Source of the DNA: Crenalkalicoccus roseus
Lineage (GTDB): Bacteria; Pseudomonadota; Alphaproteobacteria; Acetobacterales; Acetobacteraceae
Length of the DNA stretch: 49,566 nt
Direction of reading: 5' to 3'
NCBI RefSeq assembly: GCF_004761865.1
Contig: NZ_SJDM01000016.1
Span: 1-49,566, forward strand
Positions 8,674-17,294 of the stretch are shown here, one piece after another. The notes beneath the pieces were generated by a model. It worked only from the letters and a program-made list of their open reading frames with translations, was not told the origin of the DNA and did no database searches. Position 1 is the stretch's first letter. Each line of letters starts with the position of its first letter. The translations under genes and the position numbers were made by a program.

Positions 8674-9795
8674 ATGCGGTGGTCCCGGATACCGGTCGTG
8701 GCCGCGCTGGCCGCGATCGTCTGCTCAGCGGCGCTGACCTCCCTGCCGACCGAGGCGGCCGCCCAAACAGCCCAGACGCACCGGTTAAAATTCCAGGCCG
8801 CGTGGCCCACGACCAGCTCGCTCTGGGAGAATTTCGTATTGTTCACCCGCCGCGTCGAGCAGATGTCCGGCGGGCGGCTGCGCATCGAGGCGCTGCCGGC
8901 CGGTGCGGTGGTGCCGCCTTTCGAACTGCTGGAAGCGGTGCACTCGGGCGTGCTCGACGGCGCGCATGGGGCGGCTGCTTATTCGGTCGGCCTGAACAAG
9001 GCGGCGACCCTGTTCGGTCCGGCGCCAGGTGGGCCGTACGGCATGGACCTGATCGACTACCTCGGCTGGCTGTATCACGGCGGAGGTCTCGATCTCTACC
9101 GAGAGCTCTACCGCGACCACATCCGCCGCGATGTAGTGCCGCTACCGCTCGTGGCCGTGGACAATCAGGTGCTCGGCTGGTTCAACCGCGAGATCAACAG
9201 CTGGGCCGATCTGCGCGGTGTGAAGTGCCGGCAGACTGGCATAACCGCCGAGGTGTTCAGCGCCGCCGGCATGGCTACCGTCAACATTCCGGGTGGCGAG
9301 ATCCTGCCCGCTGCTGAGCGCGGCCTGATCGATTGCGCCGAGTGGGTGGGTCCTGGCGAGGACATCCGAATGGGCTTCCAGCAGGTGTTCCGCTACTACT
9401 ACATGCCCTCGGTGCACGAGCCGGCAATCGCCCTCGAACTTCTCATCAATCCGAGGGTCTGGGGACGCCTGCCTGCCGACCTGCAGGAGATCATGCGCAC
9501 CGCGGCGCTCGCGGTGACGGTAGAGTCCCAGATCCGCAACAACGTCGCGCACGCCCGTGCCCTCAGGGAGCTGCAGGAGCGGCACAACGTGCAGATCCGC
9601 CGCACCCCGGACGAGATTCTCGTCAAGACCCTGGAATCCTGGGACCGCATCAAGGAGCGAGAGGCACAGCGCAACCCCTTCTTCCGCAAGGTCCTGGAGT
9701 CGCAGCGGAGTTGGGCCGAGCAGGTCGTGCGTGCGAAGCAGCTGGTTAATCCGCCGGCCGATCTCCTGCGCGACTACTACTGGCCGCGTCAATAG
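8674..9795 (+). CDS. dctP: TRAP transporter substrate-binding protein (DctP, COG4663 type)
   Basis: The 373-residue periplasmic receptor has a Sec signal peptide (MRWSRIPVVAALAAIVCSAA..., cleavage expected after the Ala-rich stretch near residue 30). The mature protein starts HRLKFQAAWPTTSSLWENF. The central INSWADLRGVKCRQTG and the later VNIPGGEILPAAERGLIDCA with AEWVGPGEDI are the substrate-contact regions typical of receptors for aromatic or keto acids (FcbT1-like). The conserved Arg in VKCRQTG would bind the carboxylate. A strong GAGGAGG ribosome-binding site precedes the ATG. It is followed by its two membrane partners in the same operon. The gene uses more A/T-ending codons than its neighbours. 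Confidence 0.92.
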   Translation: MRWSRIPVVAALAAIVCSAALTSLPTEAAAQTAQTHRLKFQAAWPTTSSLWENFVLFTRRVEQMSGGRLRIEALPAGAVVPPFELLEAVHSGVLDGAHGAAAYSVGLNKAATLFGPAPGGPYGMDLIDYLGWLYHGGGLDLYRELYRDHIRRDVVPLPLVAVDNQVLGWFNREINSWADLRGVKCRQTGITAEVFSAAGMATVNIPGGEILPAAERGLIDCAEWVGPGEDIRMGFQQVFRYYYMPSVHEPAIALELLINPRVWGRLPADLQEIMRTAALAVTVESQIRNNVAHARALRELQERHNVQIRRTPDEILVKTLESWDRIKEREAQRNPFFRKVLESQRSWAEQVVRAKQLVNPPADLLRDYYWPRQ

Positions 9796-9864
9796 GCAGC
9801 CGGGAGAGCAGGGCGCAACCCGGGCTGCGCCCTGCAAGCTGACGCGACGTATGGAAGCGCCCGA

Positions 9865-10383
9865 ATGGCTCCTCTCCTCCTCCGCGGCCTGCGGACGATA
9901 GACGCCGTCAGCGAGTGGTCGGGCAAGGCTTTCTCCTGGCTCATCGTGCCCCTGATGGGGGCGCTGGTGTTCGAGGTGATCGCCCGCTACTTCTTCCACG
10001 CGCCGACGATCTGGGCCTACGATATGAGCTACATGCTCTATTCGGCGATCTTCCTGCTCGGCGCCGCCTATACCCTGCGCCGGGGAGAGCATGTGCGAAC
10101 CGACTTCATCTACCGCCTGCTCCCGCCCCGCGGTCAGGGCATTGTCGACGCGGTGCTCTACATCCTGTTCCTGCTGCCTATTCTCGCCTGGCTTACCATC
10201 GTCTCGGCAGAGCGGGCCTACCATGCCTGGCTGATCGGTGCGCGGGCGATGGCAAGCCTTTGGCAGCCACCGATCTACCCCTTCCGGGCGCTTCTGCCGC
10301 TTGGCTTCGCCCTGCTCCTGCTGCAGGCTATTGCCGAAGCGGCGCGAAGCCTGCGCACCGCCGTGACGGGCCGCCATCCATGA
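9865..10383 (+). CDS. dctQ: TRAP transporter small permease (DctQ)
   Basis: The 172-residue protein has the four-helix DctQ layout. An N-terminal amphipathic stretch leads into WLIVPLMGALVFEVIARYFF. The conserved Y-D-M-S-Y region and LLGAAYTLRRGEHVRTDFIY follow, with a final hydrophobic helix near LLPLGFALLLLQAIA. It forms the inner-membrane translocation unit with DctM. Its TGA overlaps the DctM ATG by four bases (ATGA), so translation is coupled. An upstream in-phase-independent ATG at 9851 lies in another frame; 9865 gives the family-like N-terminus. Confidence 0.9.
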   Translation: MAPLLLRGLRTIDAVSEWSGKAFSWLIVPLMGALVFEVIARYFFHAPTIWAYDMSYMLYSAIFLLGAAYTLRRGEHVRTDFIYRLLPPRGQGIVDAVLYILFLLPILAWLTIVSAERAYHAWLIGARAMASLWQPPIYPFRALLPLGFALLLLQAIAEAARSLRTAVTGRHP

Positions 10384-11696
10384 GCCCCGAGATGCTCGGG
10401 CTCGCGCTCGTCGGCACGCTCATCTTCGCCATCTTCATCGGCTTCCCGATTGCCTTCACTCTCATCATCCTCGCTTTCACCTTTGGCTACATCGGCTTCG
10501 GCCCCGTGGTCGTGCCGCTGATGATCACCCAGGCCTACGGGATGATGCAGGAGGAGGTTCTGGCGGCCGCGCCACTGTTCATCTTCATGGGCTTCCTCAT
10601 GGAGCGTGCGGGTCTGATCGTCCGCCTGTTTCACGCCTTCCGGGTGCTGATGGGCGCGGTCCGCGGCTCGCTCTACCTCGTCGTGCTGCTCACCTGCACC
10701 GTGTTCGCCACCGCCACCGGAATCATCGGCGCCTCCGTCACGGTAATCGGCCTGCTGGCGGTGCCCATCATGCTCCGCTGCGGCTATGACCCGCGGCTGA
10801 CGGCGGGCGTGATCACGGCCGGTGGCTGCCTCGGCATCCTCATCCCGCCGAGCCTGATGCTGGTCCTGCTCGGACCGGTCACCGGTGTCTCGGTGATCCA
10901 CCTCTTCGCGGGAGCGATCATCCCAGGGCTCATGCTCTCGGCGATGCACATCATCTATGCGATGGCGCGCAGCTACTTCCAGCCTCATCTCGGCCCTCCT
11001 CTGCCGCCCGATGAGCGCGCCACCTCGATCCTGGAGCCGCTGCGGGAGTTGGCGATTGGGATCGTTCCTGCCGCACTCCTCATGTTCGCCGCGCTCGGCA
11101 CTATCCTTGCTGGCCTCGCCACCCCGACCGAAGCCTCGGCCATGGGCGCGGCCGGAGCGCTGCTGCTCGGCCTCGCCTATCGGAGCCTGACGTGGGAAGG
11201 GTTCAAGGACGCGGTATACCGGACTGCGACCACCTCCAGCATGATTCTCTTCCTTGCTCTTTCGGCAAACATGTATGCGGCGGTGTTTGGCCGACTGGGA
11301 ACCGGAGCCTGGATCACCGAGCAGCTCCTCGCGCTTCCCCTGCCACCCATGGGCATGATGATCCTGATCCAGGTCCTGATCTTCCTTCTTGCCTGGCCGC
11401 TCGAATGGCCGGCGATCATTCTGATCTTCGTCCCCATTCTGCTGCCAGTGGTAACCGAACTTGGCTTCGACATGCTCTGGTTCAGCATCCTGGTAGCGGT
11501 CAACCTGCAGTCGGCCTTTCTCTCACCGCCCGTCGCCATGGCAGCCTACTACCTGAAGGGAGCGGCGCCGCAGCTTGACATGAAGGACATTTTCATTGGC
11601 ATGCTACAATTCAACGTAATCCAGAACCTGGCGGTCGTACTGCTGCTCATCTTTCCTGGCCTCGCGCTGTGGCTGCCAAGAGTGCTCTACGACTGA
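10380..11696 (+). CDS. dctM: TRAP transporter large permease (DctM)
   Basis: The 438-residue hydrophobic protein matches DctM of the ion transporter superfamily. Landmarks are FIGFPIAFTLIILAF at the N-terminus, TATGIIGASVTVIGLLAVPI near residue 115, GCLGILIPPSLMLVLLGPVT (the conserved I-P-P-S hairpin) and the later LATPTEASAMGAAGALLLG. About 11-12 membrane segments are expected. It uses the sodium or proton gradient to move the solute delivered by the upstream DctP. A COG2187-type kinase gene begins only 16 bp after its stop codon and may be cotranscribed. Codon use is again less extreme than in neighbouring genes, suggesting that the three TRAP genes arrived together. Confidence 0.93.
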   Translation: MSPEMLGLALVGTLIFAIFIGFPIAFTLIILAFTFGYIGFGPVVVPLMITQAYGMMQEEVLAAAPLFIFMGFLMERAGLIVRLFHAFRVLMGAVRGSLYLVVLLTCTVFATATGIIGASVTVIGLLAVPIMLRCGYDPRLTAGVITAGGCLGILIPPSLMLVLLGPVTGVSVIHLFAGAIIPGLMLSAMHIIYAMARSYFQPHLGPPLPPDERATSILEPLRELAIGIVPAALLMFAALGTILAGLATPTEASAMGAAGALLLGLAYRSLTWEGFKDAVYRTATTSSMILFLALSANMYAAVFGRLGTGAWITEQLLALPLPPMGMMILIQVLIFLLAWPLEWPAIILIFVPILLPVVTELGFDMLWFSILVAVNLQSAFLSPPVAMAAYYLKGAAPQLDMKDIFIGMLQFNVIQNLAVVLLLIFPGLALWLPRVLYD

Positions 11697-11712
11697 AACG
11701 GCTCGGCGGCGC

Positions 11713-12861
11713 ATGACGGGAACGGAAGGGACGCACCGGACCGCCCCCCGCCGCCTTGCGCCGGCCGGTCCGAGGGCCGACCTTGGCGCCGTGTCCGGCA
11801 AACAGGATCAGCCCTCGCGGGCGGCGGTGGAGGACGGGCCGGACGGCCTCGCGGCCAAGGTCGCCTTCCTCCGCTCGCCCGCCGCCTATCCGGAGGCGCC
11901 GCCCGCGGTGGAGGCGCGCGAGACCCACATGTCCTGGGTCTTCCTCACCGACCGCTTCGCCTGGAAGCTGAAGAAGCCGGTGCGGCACCCCTTCCTCGAC
12001 TATCGCAGCCTGGCGCAGCGCCACCGCTTCTGCGAGGAGGAGCTGCGCCTGAACCGGCGCCTCGCGCCTGCGGTCTATCTCGACCTCCAGCCCCTGGTGC
12101 GGCGGGCCGACGGGGCGCTGGCGATCGGCGGCGAGGGCGAGGTGGTGGACTGGCTGGTGCGCATGCGCCGGCTGCCGGAGGCGGAGATGCTCGACACGGC
12201 GCTGCTGCGCGGCACGGCGGAGGCGGCGCGCGTCGCCCGCGCCGCCGACCACCTCGCCGCCTTCTACGCCGCCGCCCCGCCGGAACGGGTGGCGGAGGCG
12301 GAGTATCTCGGCCGCTTCGCCCGCGAACTGGAGCGGAACCGCCGCACCCTGCACGACGGCGCCTATGGCCTGCCGCACGAGGCACCCCGCGCGGTGCTCG
12401 ACACGCTCGACGCCTTCCTCGAGCGGGAGCGCGCGGCGCTGCTCGCCCGGCTGCGGCAGGGGCGCGTCGTCGAGGGCCATGGCGACCTGCGGCCGGAGCA
12501 CGTCTTCCTCGGCGAGCCGCCGGCAGTGATCGACTGCCTGGAATTCGACCGCGCGCTGCGCCTGCTCGACCCCTTCGAGGAGCTCGCCTTCCTGGACATG
12601 GAATGCGCCCTGCTCGGCGGAGCCTGGGCCGGCAGGCTGGTGACGGAACGCTGCGCCGCCGCCCTGGGCGAGTGCCCGCCGGAGAGGCTGTTCGCCTTCT
12701 ACACCGCCTTCCGCGCCTGCCTGCGCGCCCGCCTCTCCGTCGCCCACCTGCAGGAGCCGGAGCCGCGCGAGCCCGGGAAGTGGCGGCCGCGGGCGCTGCG
12801 CTACCTGGCGCTGGCGGACGCGGCCTGCGCTACGCTCCGCCGCCCTCCAGCAGCGCGGTGA
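11713..12861 (+). CDS. COG2187-type kinase with aminoglycoside phosphotransferase fold
   Basis: The 382-residue protein carries VAFLRSPAAYPE and ETHMSWVFLTDRFAWKLKKP at the N-terminal lobe. The catalytic loop is VVEGHGDLRPEHVFL (Brenner-type H-G-D), and the metal-binding Asp is in PAVIDCLEFD. This is the layout of the uncharacterised aminoglycoside phosphotransferase-like kinases of COG2187. Many relatives also carry a C-terminal P-loop AAA domain, which is absent here. The first 26 residues are low-complexity. A GTG at 11791 would also give a typical start, so the N-terminus is uncertain. It follows dctM by 16 bp. Its last 32 bases overlap the 3' end of the convergent prs gene. The substrate is unknown. 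Confidence 0.75.
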   Translation: MTGTEGTHRTAPRRLAPAGPRADLGAVSGKQDQPSRAAVEDGPDGLAAKVAFLRSPAAYPEAPPAVEARETHMSWVFLTDRFAWKLKKPVRHPFLDYRSLAQRHRFCEEELRLNRRLAPAVYLDLQPLVRRADGALAIGGEGEVVDWLVRMRRLPEAEMLDTALLRGTAEAARVARAADHLAAFYAAAPPERVAEAEYLGRFARELERNRRTLHDGAYGLPHEAPRAVLDTLDAFLERERAALLARLRQGRVVEGHGDLRPEHVFLGEPPAVIDCLEFDRALRLLDPFEELAFLDMECALLGGAWAGRLVTERCAAALGECPPERLFAFYTAFRACLRARLSVAHLQEPEPREPGKWRPRALRYLALADAACATLRRPPAAR

Positions 12862-13813
12862 GCGAGCCGCCCTCGTGCAGGCGGCGGATCGCCGCGGCGA
12901 GGAGCGGCGCAGCGCTCACCACCTCCACCCGCGGGCCGATCAGCCCGGGCGGCAGGCGGAAGGGCGGCACGGTGTCGCTCACCAGGACGCGCGCCAGGGC
13001 CGGCGCGGCCATCGCCTCCGCGGCATTGCCGGTGAACAGCCCGTGCGCGGCGACGGCGAGCACCCGCGCCGCCCCCCGCGCCAGGCAGGCCTCGGCGGCG
13101 CGCAGCATCGTCCCGCCGCTGCTGATCAGGTCGTCCACCACGATGACGGTGGCGCCGGCGACCTCGCCGACCAGCATCTCGCCGCTGACGACGCCGCCGC
13201 TGCGCCGCTTCTCCATGAAGGCGCCGCCGACCTCGCGGCCGAGCAGGCGCTCGAAGCCCTCCCGGAAGAGCTGTGCCCGCTTCACCCCGCCGGGATCCGG
13301 CGAGGCGACCACCACCGGCCCCTCGCCCGCCAATTCGCGCAGCCGGGGGGCGAACAGGGCGCGGGCGTCGAGATGCTCGGCGCGGCAGCGGAAGGCGTTC
13401 TGGAAGGCCACGAGGTTGTGCACCTCCATGGCAAGGACGGCGTCCACGCCCATCGCCTCGAACAGTTGCGCGACGTAGCGGGTGGTCACCGGATCGCGCG
13501 GCTGGGTGCGGCGGTCCTTGCGCGCATAGGCGAGGTAGGGAACCACCGCCGTCACCCGCGCCGCGCCGGCGTCGCGCACCGCGCCGAGGAAGAACAGCAG
13601 CCGGCACAGCCGGTCGTTCGGGCTCTGGTCGGGGCCGCCATGCAGCCCCTGCAGCACGTAGACGTCGGCGCCGCGCAGGCCGACGAGCGGCCGGGCCTTG
13701 TGCTCGCCATCCTCGAAGCTCCGCTCCTCATGCGCGGCGAGCCCGACGCCGAGCGCGGCGGCGACCCGCTCGCCGAGGTCGCGGCCGGCGTCGAGCGCGA
13801 AAAGCTGCAGCAT
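12830..13813 (-). CDS. prs: ribose-phosphate pyrophosphokinase (PRPP synthase)
   Basis: The 327-residue enzyme (from ATG 13813) makes PRPP from ribose 5-phosphate and ATP. It has the duplicated Rossmann layout. SFEDGEHKARPLVGLRGADV and YLAYARKDRRTQPRDPVTTR (flexible ATP loop) lie in the first half. The PRPP-binding VIVVDDLISSGGTML lies near residue 215. The region AMEVHNLVAFQNAF replaces the usual D-L-H-x-x-Q-x-Q-G-F-F segment of housekeeping Prs, so this looks like a divergent paralogue. An in-frame GTG nine codons upstream is possible but less family-like. It is divergent from pncB across 102 bp, which suggests that it supplies PRPP for NAD salvage. Confidence 0.87.
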   Translation of the reverse strand: MLQLFALDAGRDLGERVAAALGVGLAAHEERSFEDGEHKARPLVGLRGADVYVLQGLHGGPDQSPNDRLCRLLFFLGAVRDAGAARVTAVVPYLAYARKDRRTQPRDPVTTRYVAQLFEAMGVDAVLAMEVHNLVAFQNAFRCRAEHLDARALFAPRLRELAGEGPVVVASPDPGGVKRAQLFREGFERLLGREVGGAFMEKRRSGGVVSGEMLVGEVAGATVIVVDDLISSGGTMLRAAEACLARGAARVLAVAAHGLFTGNAAEAMAAPALARVLVSDTVPPFRLPPGLIGPRVEVVSAAPLLAAAIRRLHEGGSLTALLEGGGA

Positions 13814-13915
13814 CGCGGCGATCCTCGTTCTGCCCGGCACGACCCTCTAACATCGCCGGCCGGGCGGGTGGCAGCGGCGCCGCCGGGCCCGTCCGCACAA
13901 GGGGGAGAGCAGGCC

Positions 13916-15289
13916 ATGCCGCCCGGCACACCCGCCGCCCTGCCCGCGCAGGCGGAACTGTTCACCGACCTCTACGAGCTGCGCATGGCGCACGCCTACC
14001 AGGCGCTCGGCATGCGGGAGGAGGCGGTGTTCAGCCTGTTCGTCCGCCGCCTGCCGCCCGCGCGCAACTTCCTGCTCGCCTGCGGCACGGAGGACCTGCT
14101 GGACGCGCTGGAGGCGCTGCGCTTCGGCCCGGAGAGCCTCGGCTACCTGCGCTCCCTCGGCGAGTTCCCGGAGCCGTTCCTGTCCTGGCTCGCGGGCCTG
14201 CGCTTCTCCGGCAGCGTCCACGCCGTGCCCGAGGGCACGCCGGTCTTCGCCGAGGAGCCGATCCTCGAGGTGGTCGCCCCGATCGCCGAGGCGCAGCTCG
14301 TCGAGACCCTGGCGATGAACCTGGTCGGGCTGCAGACGCTGCTCGCCTCCAAGGCGGCGCGCGTCGTCGCCGCGGCGGCGGGGCGGCCGGTGGTGGATTT
14401 CGGCAGCCGCCGCGCCCAGGGGCTGGACGCGGCGGTGGCCGGCGCGCGGGCCTTCCACATCGCCGGGGTGGCGGCGACCTCGAACCTGCTGGCCGGGGCG
14501 CGGCACGGCATCCCGGTCGCCGGCACCATGGCGCACAGCTTCGTGCAGGCCTTCGGCTCGGAGGCCGAGGCGTTCCGCGCCTTCGCCCGCCTCTATCCGG
14601 AGACGGTCCTGCTGGTGGACACCTACGACACGCCGGAGGGGGTGCGGCGCGTCGTGGCGCTGGCGCGGGAACTCGGCCCCGGTTTCCGCGTGCGCGGCGT
14701 GCGCCTCGATTCCGGGGATCTGCTCGCCCTCTCCCGCGAGGCCCGCGCGATCCTCGACGCCGCCGGCCTCGACCGGCTGCAGGTCTTCGCCAGCGGCGGG
14801 CTGGACGAGACGCGGATCGCGGCGCTGCTCGCCGCCGGCGCGCCGATCGACGCCTTCGGGGTCGGCACGGAGATGAGCGTCTCCGCCGACGCGCCGGCGC
14901 TCGACATCGCCTACAAGCTCACCCGCTATGCCGGGGAGGGGCGCACCAAGCTCTCCGCCGGCAAGCGCATCCTGCCCGGCCGCAAGCAGGTGTTCCGCGC
15001 CATGGCGGGGGGCGTGGCCGCCGGCGACGTGATCGCCCGCGCCGAGGAGGACCTGCCGGGCGAGCCCCTGCTGCGCCCGGTGATGCGCGGCGGCCGGAGG
15101 CTGGCGCCGCGCCCGGCGCTTGCCGCCATCCGCGCCGAGGCGGCGGAACGCGTGGCCGCGCTGCCGGCGCGGCTGCGCGGCCTCGCCCCCGCCGAGCCGC
15201 CCTACCCGGTCGCCCTCAGCCCCGCCCTCGCCGCGCATGAGCGGGAGGTGCGCGCGCGGGTGCGCGGCCTGGCCGCTCCCCCGGCGTGA
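13916..15289 (+). CDS. pncB: nicotinate phosphoribosyltransferase
   Basis: This 457-residue enzyme converts nicotinate plus PRPP to nicotinate mononucleotide in the Preiss-Handler NAD salvage route. It opens with ELFTDLYELRMAHAYQALGM. Other family landmarks are VDFGSRRAQGLDAAV, AGTMAHSFVQAFG (catalytic His region), LLVDTYDTPEGVRRV, VRLDSGDLLALSREAR and GVGTEMSVSADAPALDIAYKL. The length is close to the long-form NAPRTases. A GGGGGAG ribosome-binding site lies before the ATG. Divergent pairing with prs suggests coordinated PRPP production and use. After its stop the convergent DUF3422 gene is separated by a hairpin. Confidence 0.93.
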   Translation: MPPGTPAALPAQAELFTDLYELRMAHAYQALGMREEAVFSLFVRRLPPARNFLLACGTEDLLDALEALRFGPESLGYLRSLGEFPEPFLSWLAGLRFSGSVHAVPEGTPVFAEEPILEVVAPIAEAQLVETLAMNLVGLQTLLASKAARVVAAAAGRPVVDFGSRRAQGLDAAVAGARAFHIAGVAATSNLLAGARHGIPVAGTMAHSFVQAFGSEAEAFRAFARLYPETVLLVDTYDTPEGVRRVVALARELGPGFRVRGVRLDSGDLLALSREARAILDAAGLDRLQVFASGGLDETRIAALLAAGAPIDAFGVGTEMSVSADAPALDIAYKLTRYAGEGRTKLSAGKRILPGRKQVFRAMAGGVAAGDVIARAEEDLPGEPLLRPVMRGGRRLAPRPALAAIRAEAAERVAALPARLRGLAPAEPPYPVALSPALAAHEREVRARVRGLAAPPA

Positions 15290-15332
15290 CCGGGGCGCGG
15301 CCTGCCCGGCCCTGGCGGGCGGCCCCGACGCG

Positions 15333-15351
15333 TGATCCGCCGCGCGGATCA
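15333..15351. terminator. hairpin between convergent pncB and DUF3422 gene
   Basis: A perfect 8-bp stem TGATCCGC / GCGGATCA with a three-base loop lies in the 126-bp gap between the convergent stop codons. There is no T-run on either side, so it would be a weak bidirectional terminator or simply an RNA 3'-end structure. Confidence 0.45.
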
Positions 15352-15415
15352 TGCTGCCGCCCCGTGTCGGGTGGCCGAGCCTGCGCTTCGCCGCGGATCG
15401 GGCGCCGGAGCCGGA

Positions 15416-16762
15416 TCACCGGCCGCCGCGCTGGCGGCGTATGCGGAGCCAGACGAGGGCCGCCACCACCGGCACCGCCAGGGACAGCGCGACCTCGCTG
15501 GTCGCAACGCCCCCGGGCCAGGGCAGCGGCTTCAGCGCATAGCCGAGCAGCGACAGCACGTAATAGCTGATCGCGGCGACCGAGAGGCCCTCCACCGTCT
15601 CCTGCAGGCGGAGCTGGGCGCGTCCGGTCTCGGCCATCGCCGCCAGGAGCTTCTGCGCCTGCGCCTCCTGCGCCACGGCGACGCGGGCGCGCAGCAGCTC
15701 CACCGCGCGGGCGCAGCGGGTGGAGAGCGCCTGGATGCGGGTGTGCGCGGCATCCACCGTGCTCATCGCCGGATCGAGCCGGCGTTCGAGGAATTCCGAG
15801 AGGGTCGGCAGGCCGTGCAGCCGCTGCTCGCGCAGCACCTGCAGCCGCCGCCCGACGAGCGCGTGATAGGCGCGGGCGGCGGAGAAGCGGTCCGCGGTGG
15901 TGGCGGCCTGGCGCTCGATCGAGGTGGCGAGCGCGCTGAGTTCCTCGAGGGCCTGCCGCTCCTCCTGGAGCGTGGAAAGCCCGGGCAGGCGGCTGGCGAT
16001 GAGGGCCAGCCGTTCCGAGGCGGGTCCGAGATCGGTGCTGACGGCGCGGGCGGCCGGCAGGGCCAGCAGGGCGAGCATGCGGTAGGTCTCGATCTCCCAG
16101 AGCGCCTGGACAAGCCGCCCGGTCAGCGCCGGGGCCATGCCGTGGTCCTGGAGCAGCAGGCGGGTGAAGCCGTCGGGGCCGGGGCGGAAATCGGTCCAGC
16201 AGGTGGCGGCGCCGGCGGCGAGGCTGGCGCCGGCCAGGTTGGCCGACGCGAAGCAGCCGGGAGGCGGCGGCGCATCCTCGCCCTCGCTGCGCACCACGGC
16301 GATGTGGCTGGCCACCAGGGTGCGGCCGGGCAGGCCGGCCAGCCAGTCGGTCGGCACCGCCTCGATGGCGGTCTCGCCGAAGGGATCGGGAGCGGCCGCA
16401 CCGGGACGGGGGCGGAAGAAGGTCCAGCCGTCGAACTCCGTGTGGCGCTCGTACCGCAGGCTGAACCGGCCGAAATCGGCCAGGACGAAATCGGCGCCGG
16501 CGGCAGGCGGCGTGACGCCGTAGCGGCGGCAGAGCAGGGCCAGATGCGCAACCGCCGCCGCGCGGCTGGCGCCGGGCTCGAGCACATTGGCAAGGCGGCT
16601 GATGGTGGCAGGGCTTGCGAGCGGCAGCGGCGGGCGCGCGTGGAGTTCGCCGGCCAGCAGGTCGCGGTCCGGATGCGGGGAGAGGGCGCTGATCATCTCG
16701 ATGGCGGCAGGACAGTGCGGCTGTGGGCGGGCCAAGAGGAACTCCTGCCTGCTCAAGGTCAT
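15416..16762 (-). CDS. DUF3422 family membrane protein
   Basis: The 448-residue product matches DUF3422 (PF11902). The N-terminal region includes HPDRDLLAGELHARPPLPL and LRYERHTEFDGWTFF. The central region has TDLGPASERLALIASRLPGL followed by a helical, coiled-coil-like stretch. Two C-terminal membrane segments follow, around ISYYVLSLLGYALKPLPWP and VALSLAVPVVAALVWL, ending in a basic tail. Proteins of this family are widespread in Proteobacteria and have no firmly known function. The two-helix C-terminus resembles a membrane-anchored sensor or a CorA-like topology, but that is inference. Its promoter region contains the overlapping dyads at 16792-16820. Confidence 0.85.
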   Translation of the reverse strand: MTLSRQEFLLARPQPHCPAAIEMISALSPHPDRDLLAGELHARPPLPLASPATISRLANVLEPGASRAAAVAHLALLCRRYGVTPPAAGADFVLADFGRFSLRYERHTEFDGWTFFRPRPGAAAPDPFGETAIEAVPTDWLAGLPGRTLVASHIAVVRSEGEDAPPPPGCFASANLAGASLAAGAATCWTDFRPGPDGFTRLLLQDHGMAPALTGRLVQALWEIETYRMLALLALPAARAVSTDLGPASERLALIASRLPGLSTLQEERQALEELSALATSIERQAATTADRFSAARAYHALVGRRLQVLREQRLHGLPTLSEFLERRLDPAMSTVDAAHTRIQALSTRCARAVELLRARVAVAQEAQAQKLLAAMAETGRAQLRLQETVEGLSVAAISYYVLSLLGYALKPLPWPGGVATSEVALSLAVPVVAALVWLRIRRQRGGR

Positions 16763-16791
16763 GACAGGTTGAAGTGCACTCCATATTTGCT

Positions 16792-16820
16792 AGGAAATGC
16801 TTTTTACATTTCCTGTAAAA
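16792..16820. promoter_or_regulatory. two overlapping perfect dyads in the DUF3422 / secreted-protein divergent region
   Basis: Dyad one pairs AGGAAATG (16792-16799) with CATTTCCT (16807-16814). Dyad two, TTTTACATTTCCTGTAAAA (16802-16820), is a perfect 7-5-7 inverted repeat. Both lie in an AT-rich island in otherwise about 70% GC DNA, 30-60 bp upstream of the DUF3422 ATG (16762) and 170 bp before the secreted-protein gene. The 7-5-7 form suits a dimeric repressor. The overlapping partner arm means the two structures would exclude each other in RNA. Confidence 0.5.
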
Positions 16821-16991
16821 CAACCGAAAAGTTGCTGAGCCGACGAAGGGGAGTGCTTTTGCCCCCGCGTTGCACCCGTGCTGGTGGGACGCGGAATTCT
16901 CCCTCGCCGCATCCGCTTCTTCGCGGACCGGGACGCAACCCTGCCGCCGCGCCGGCGTCTCCCTCCTGCTTCCATGGCTGGAGAGGATGGG

Positions 16992-17294
16992 ATGCGGCTC
17001 CTTCTTGCCCCAACTGCGGCGGCGCTGCTCGCTGCCGCGCCGGCGTGGGCGCAAACCAGCGAGGTGCCGGTCTGCCCCTCGCGCGAGGACGCGCAGATGG
17101 TGATGCAGGCGGGGCCCGGTGCCTCGCTGCCGCAGGGCTGCCGGGTCGCCACCGTCCGCCGCCTGGACACCCCCGCCGGCCCGGTCTGCGTCATCGACAT
17201 TGGCGGCCAGCAGGCGGGTATCGTCGGTGCGGTGCGCGACGCGGTGGCGACCACGGAGTGGTGGACGGCCTGCGCCAACCTACGCGCCCCTTGA
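16992..17294 (+). CDS. small secreted cysteine-containing protein, unknown function
   Basis: The 100-residue product starts with a clear Sec signal peptide (MRLLLAPTAAALLAAAPAWA, cleaved before QTSEV). The mature part is about 80 residues and holds four cysteines (VCPS, GCRV, VCVI, ACAN), enough for two disulfides in the periplasm. I do not recognise the family. A start at ATG 16974 would add MAGEDG in front, but 16992 gives the better signal peptide. GGAGAGGATGGG upstream can serve as ribosome-binding site. The gene is divergent from DUF3422 across the dyad region. Confidence 0.65.
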   Translation: MRLLLAPTAAALLAAAPAWAQTSEVPVCPSREDAQMVMQAGPGASLPQGCRVATVRRLDTPAGPVCVIDIGGQQAGIVGAVRDAVATTEWWTACANLRAP

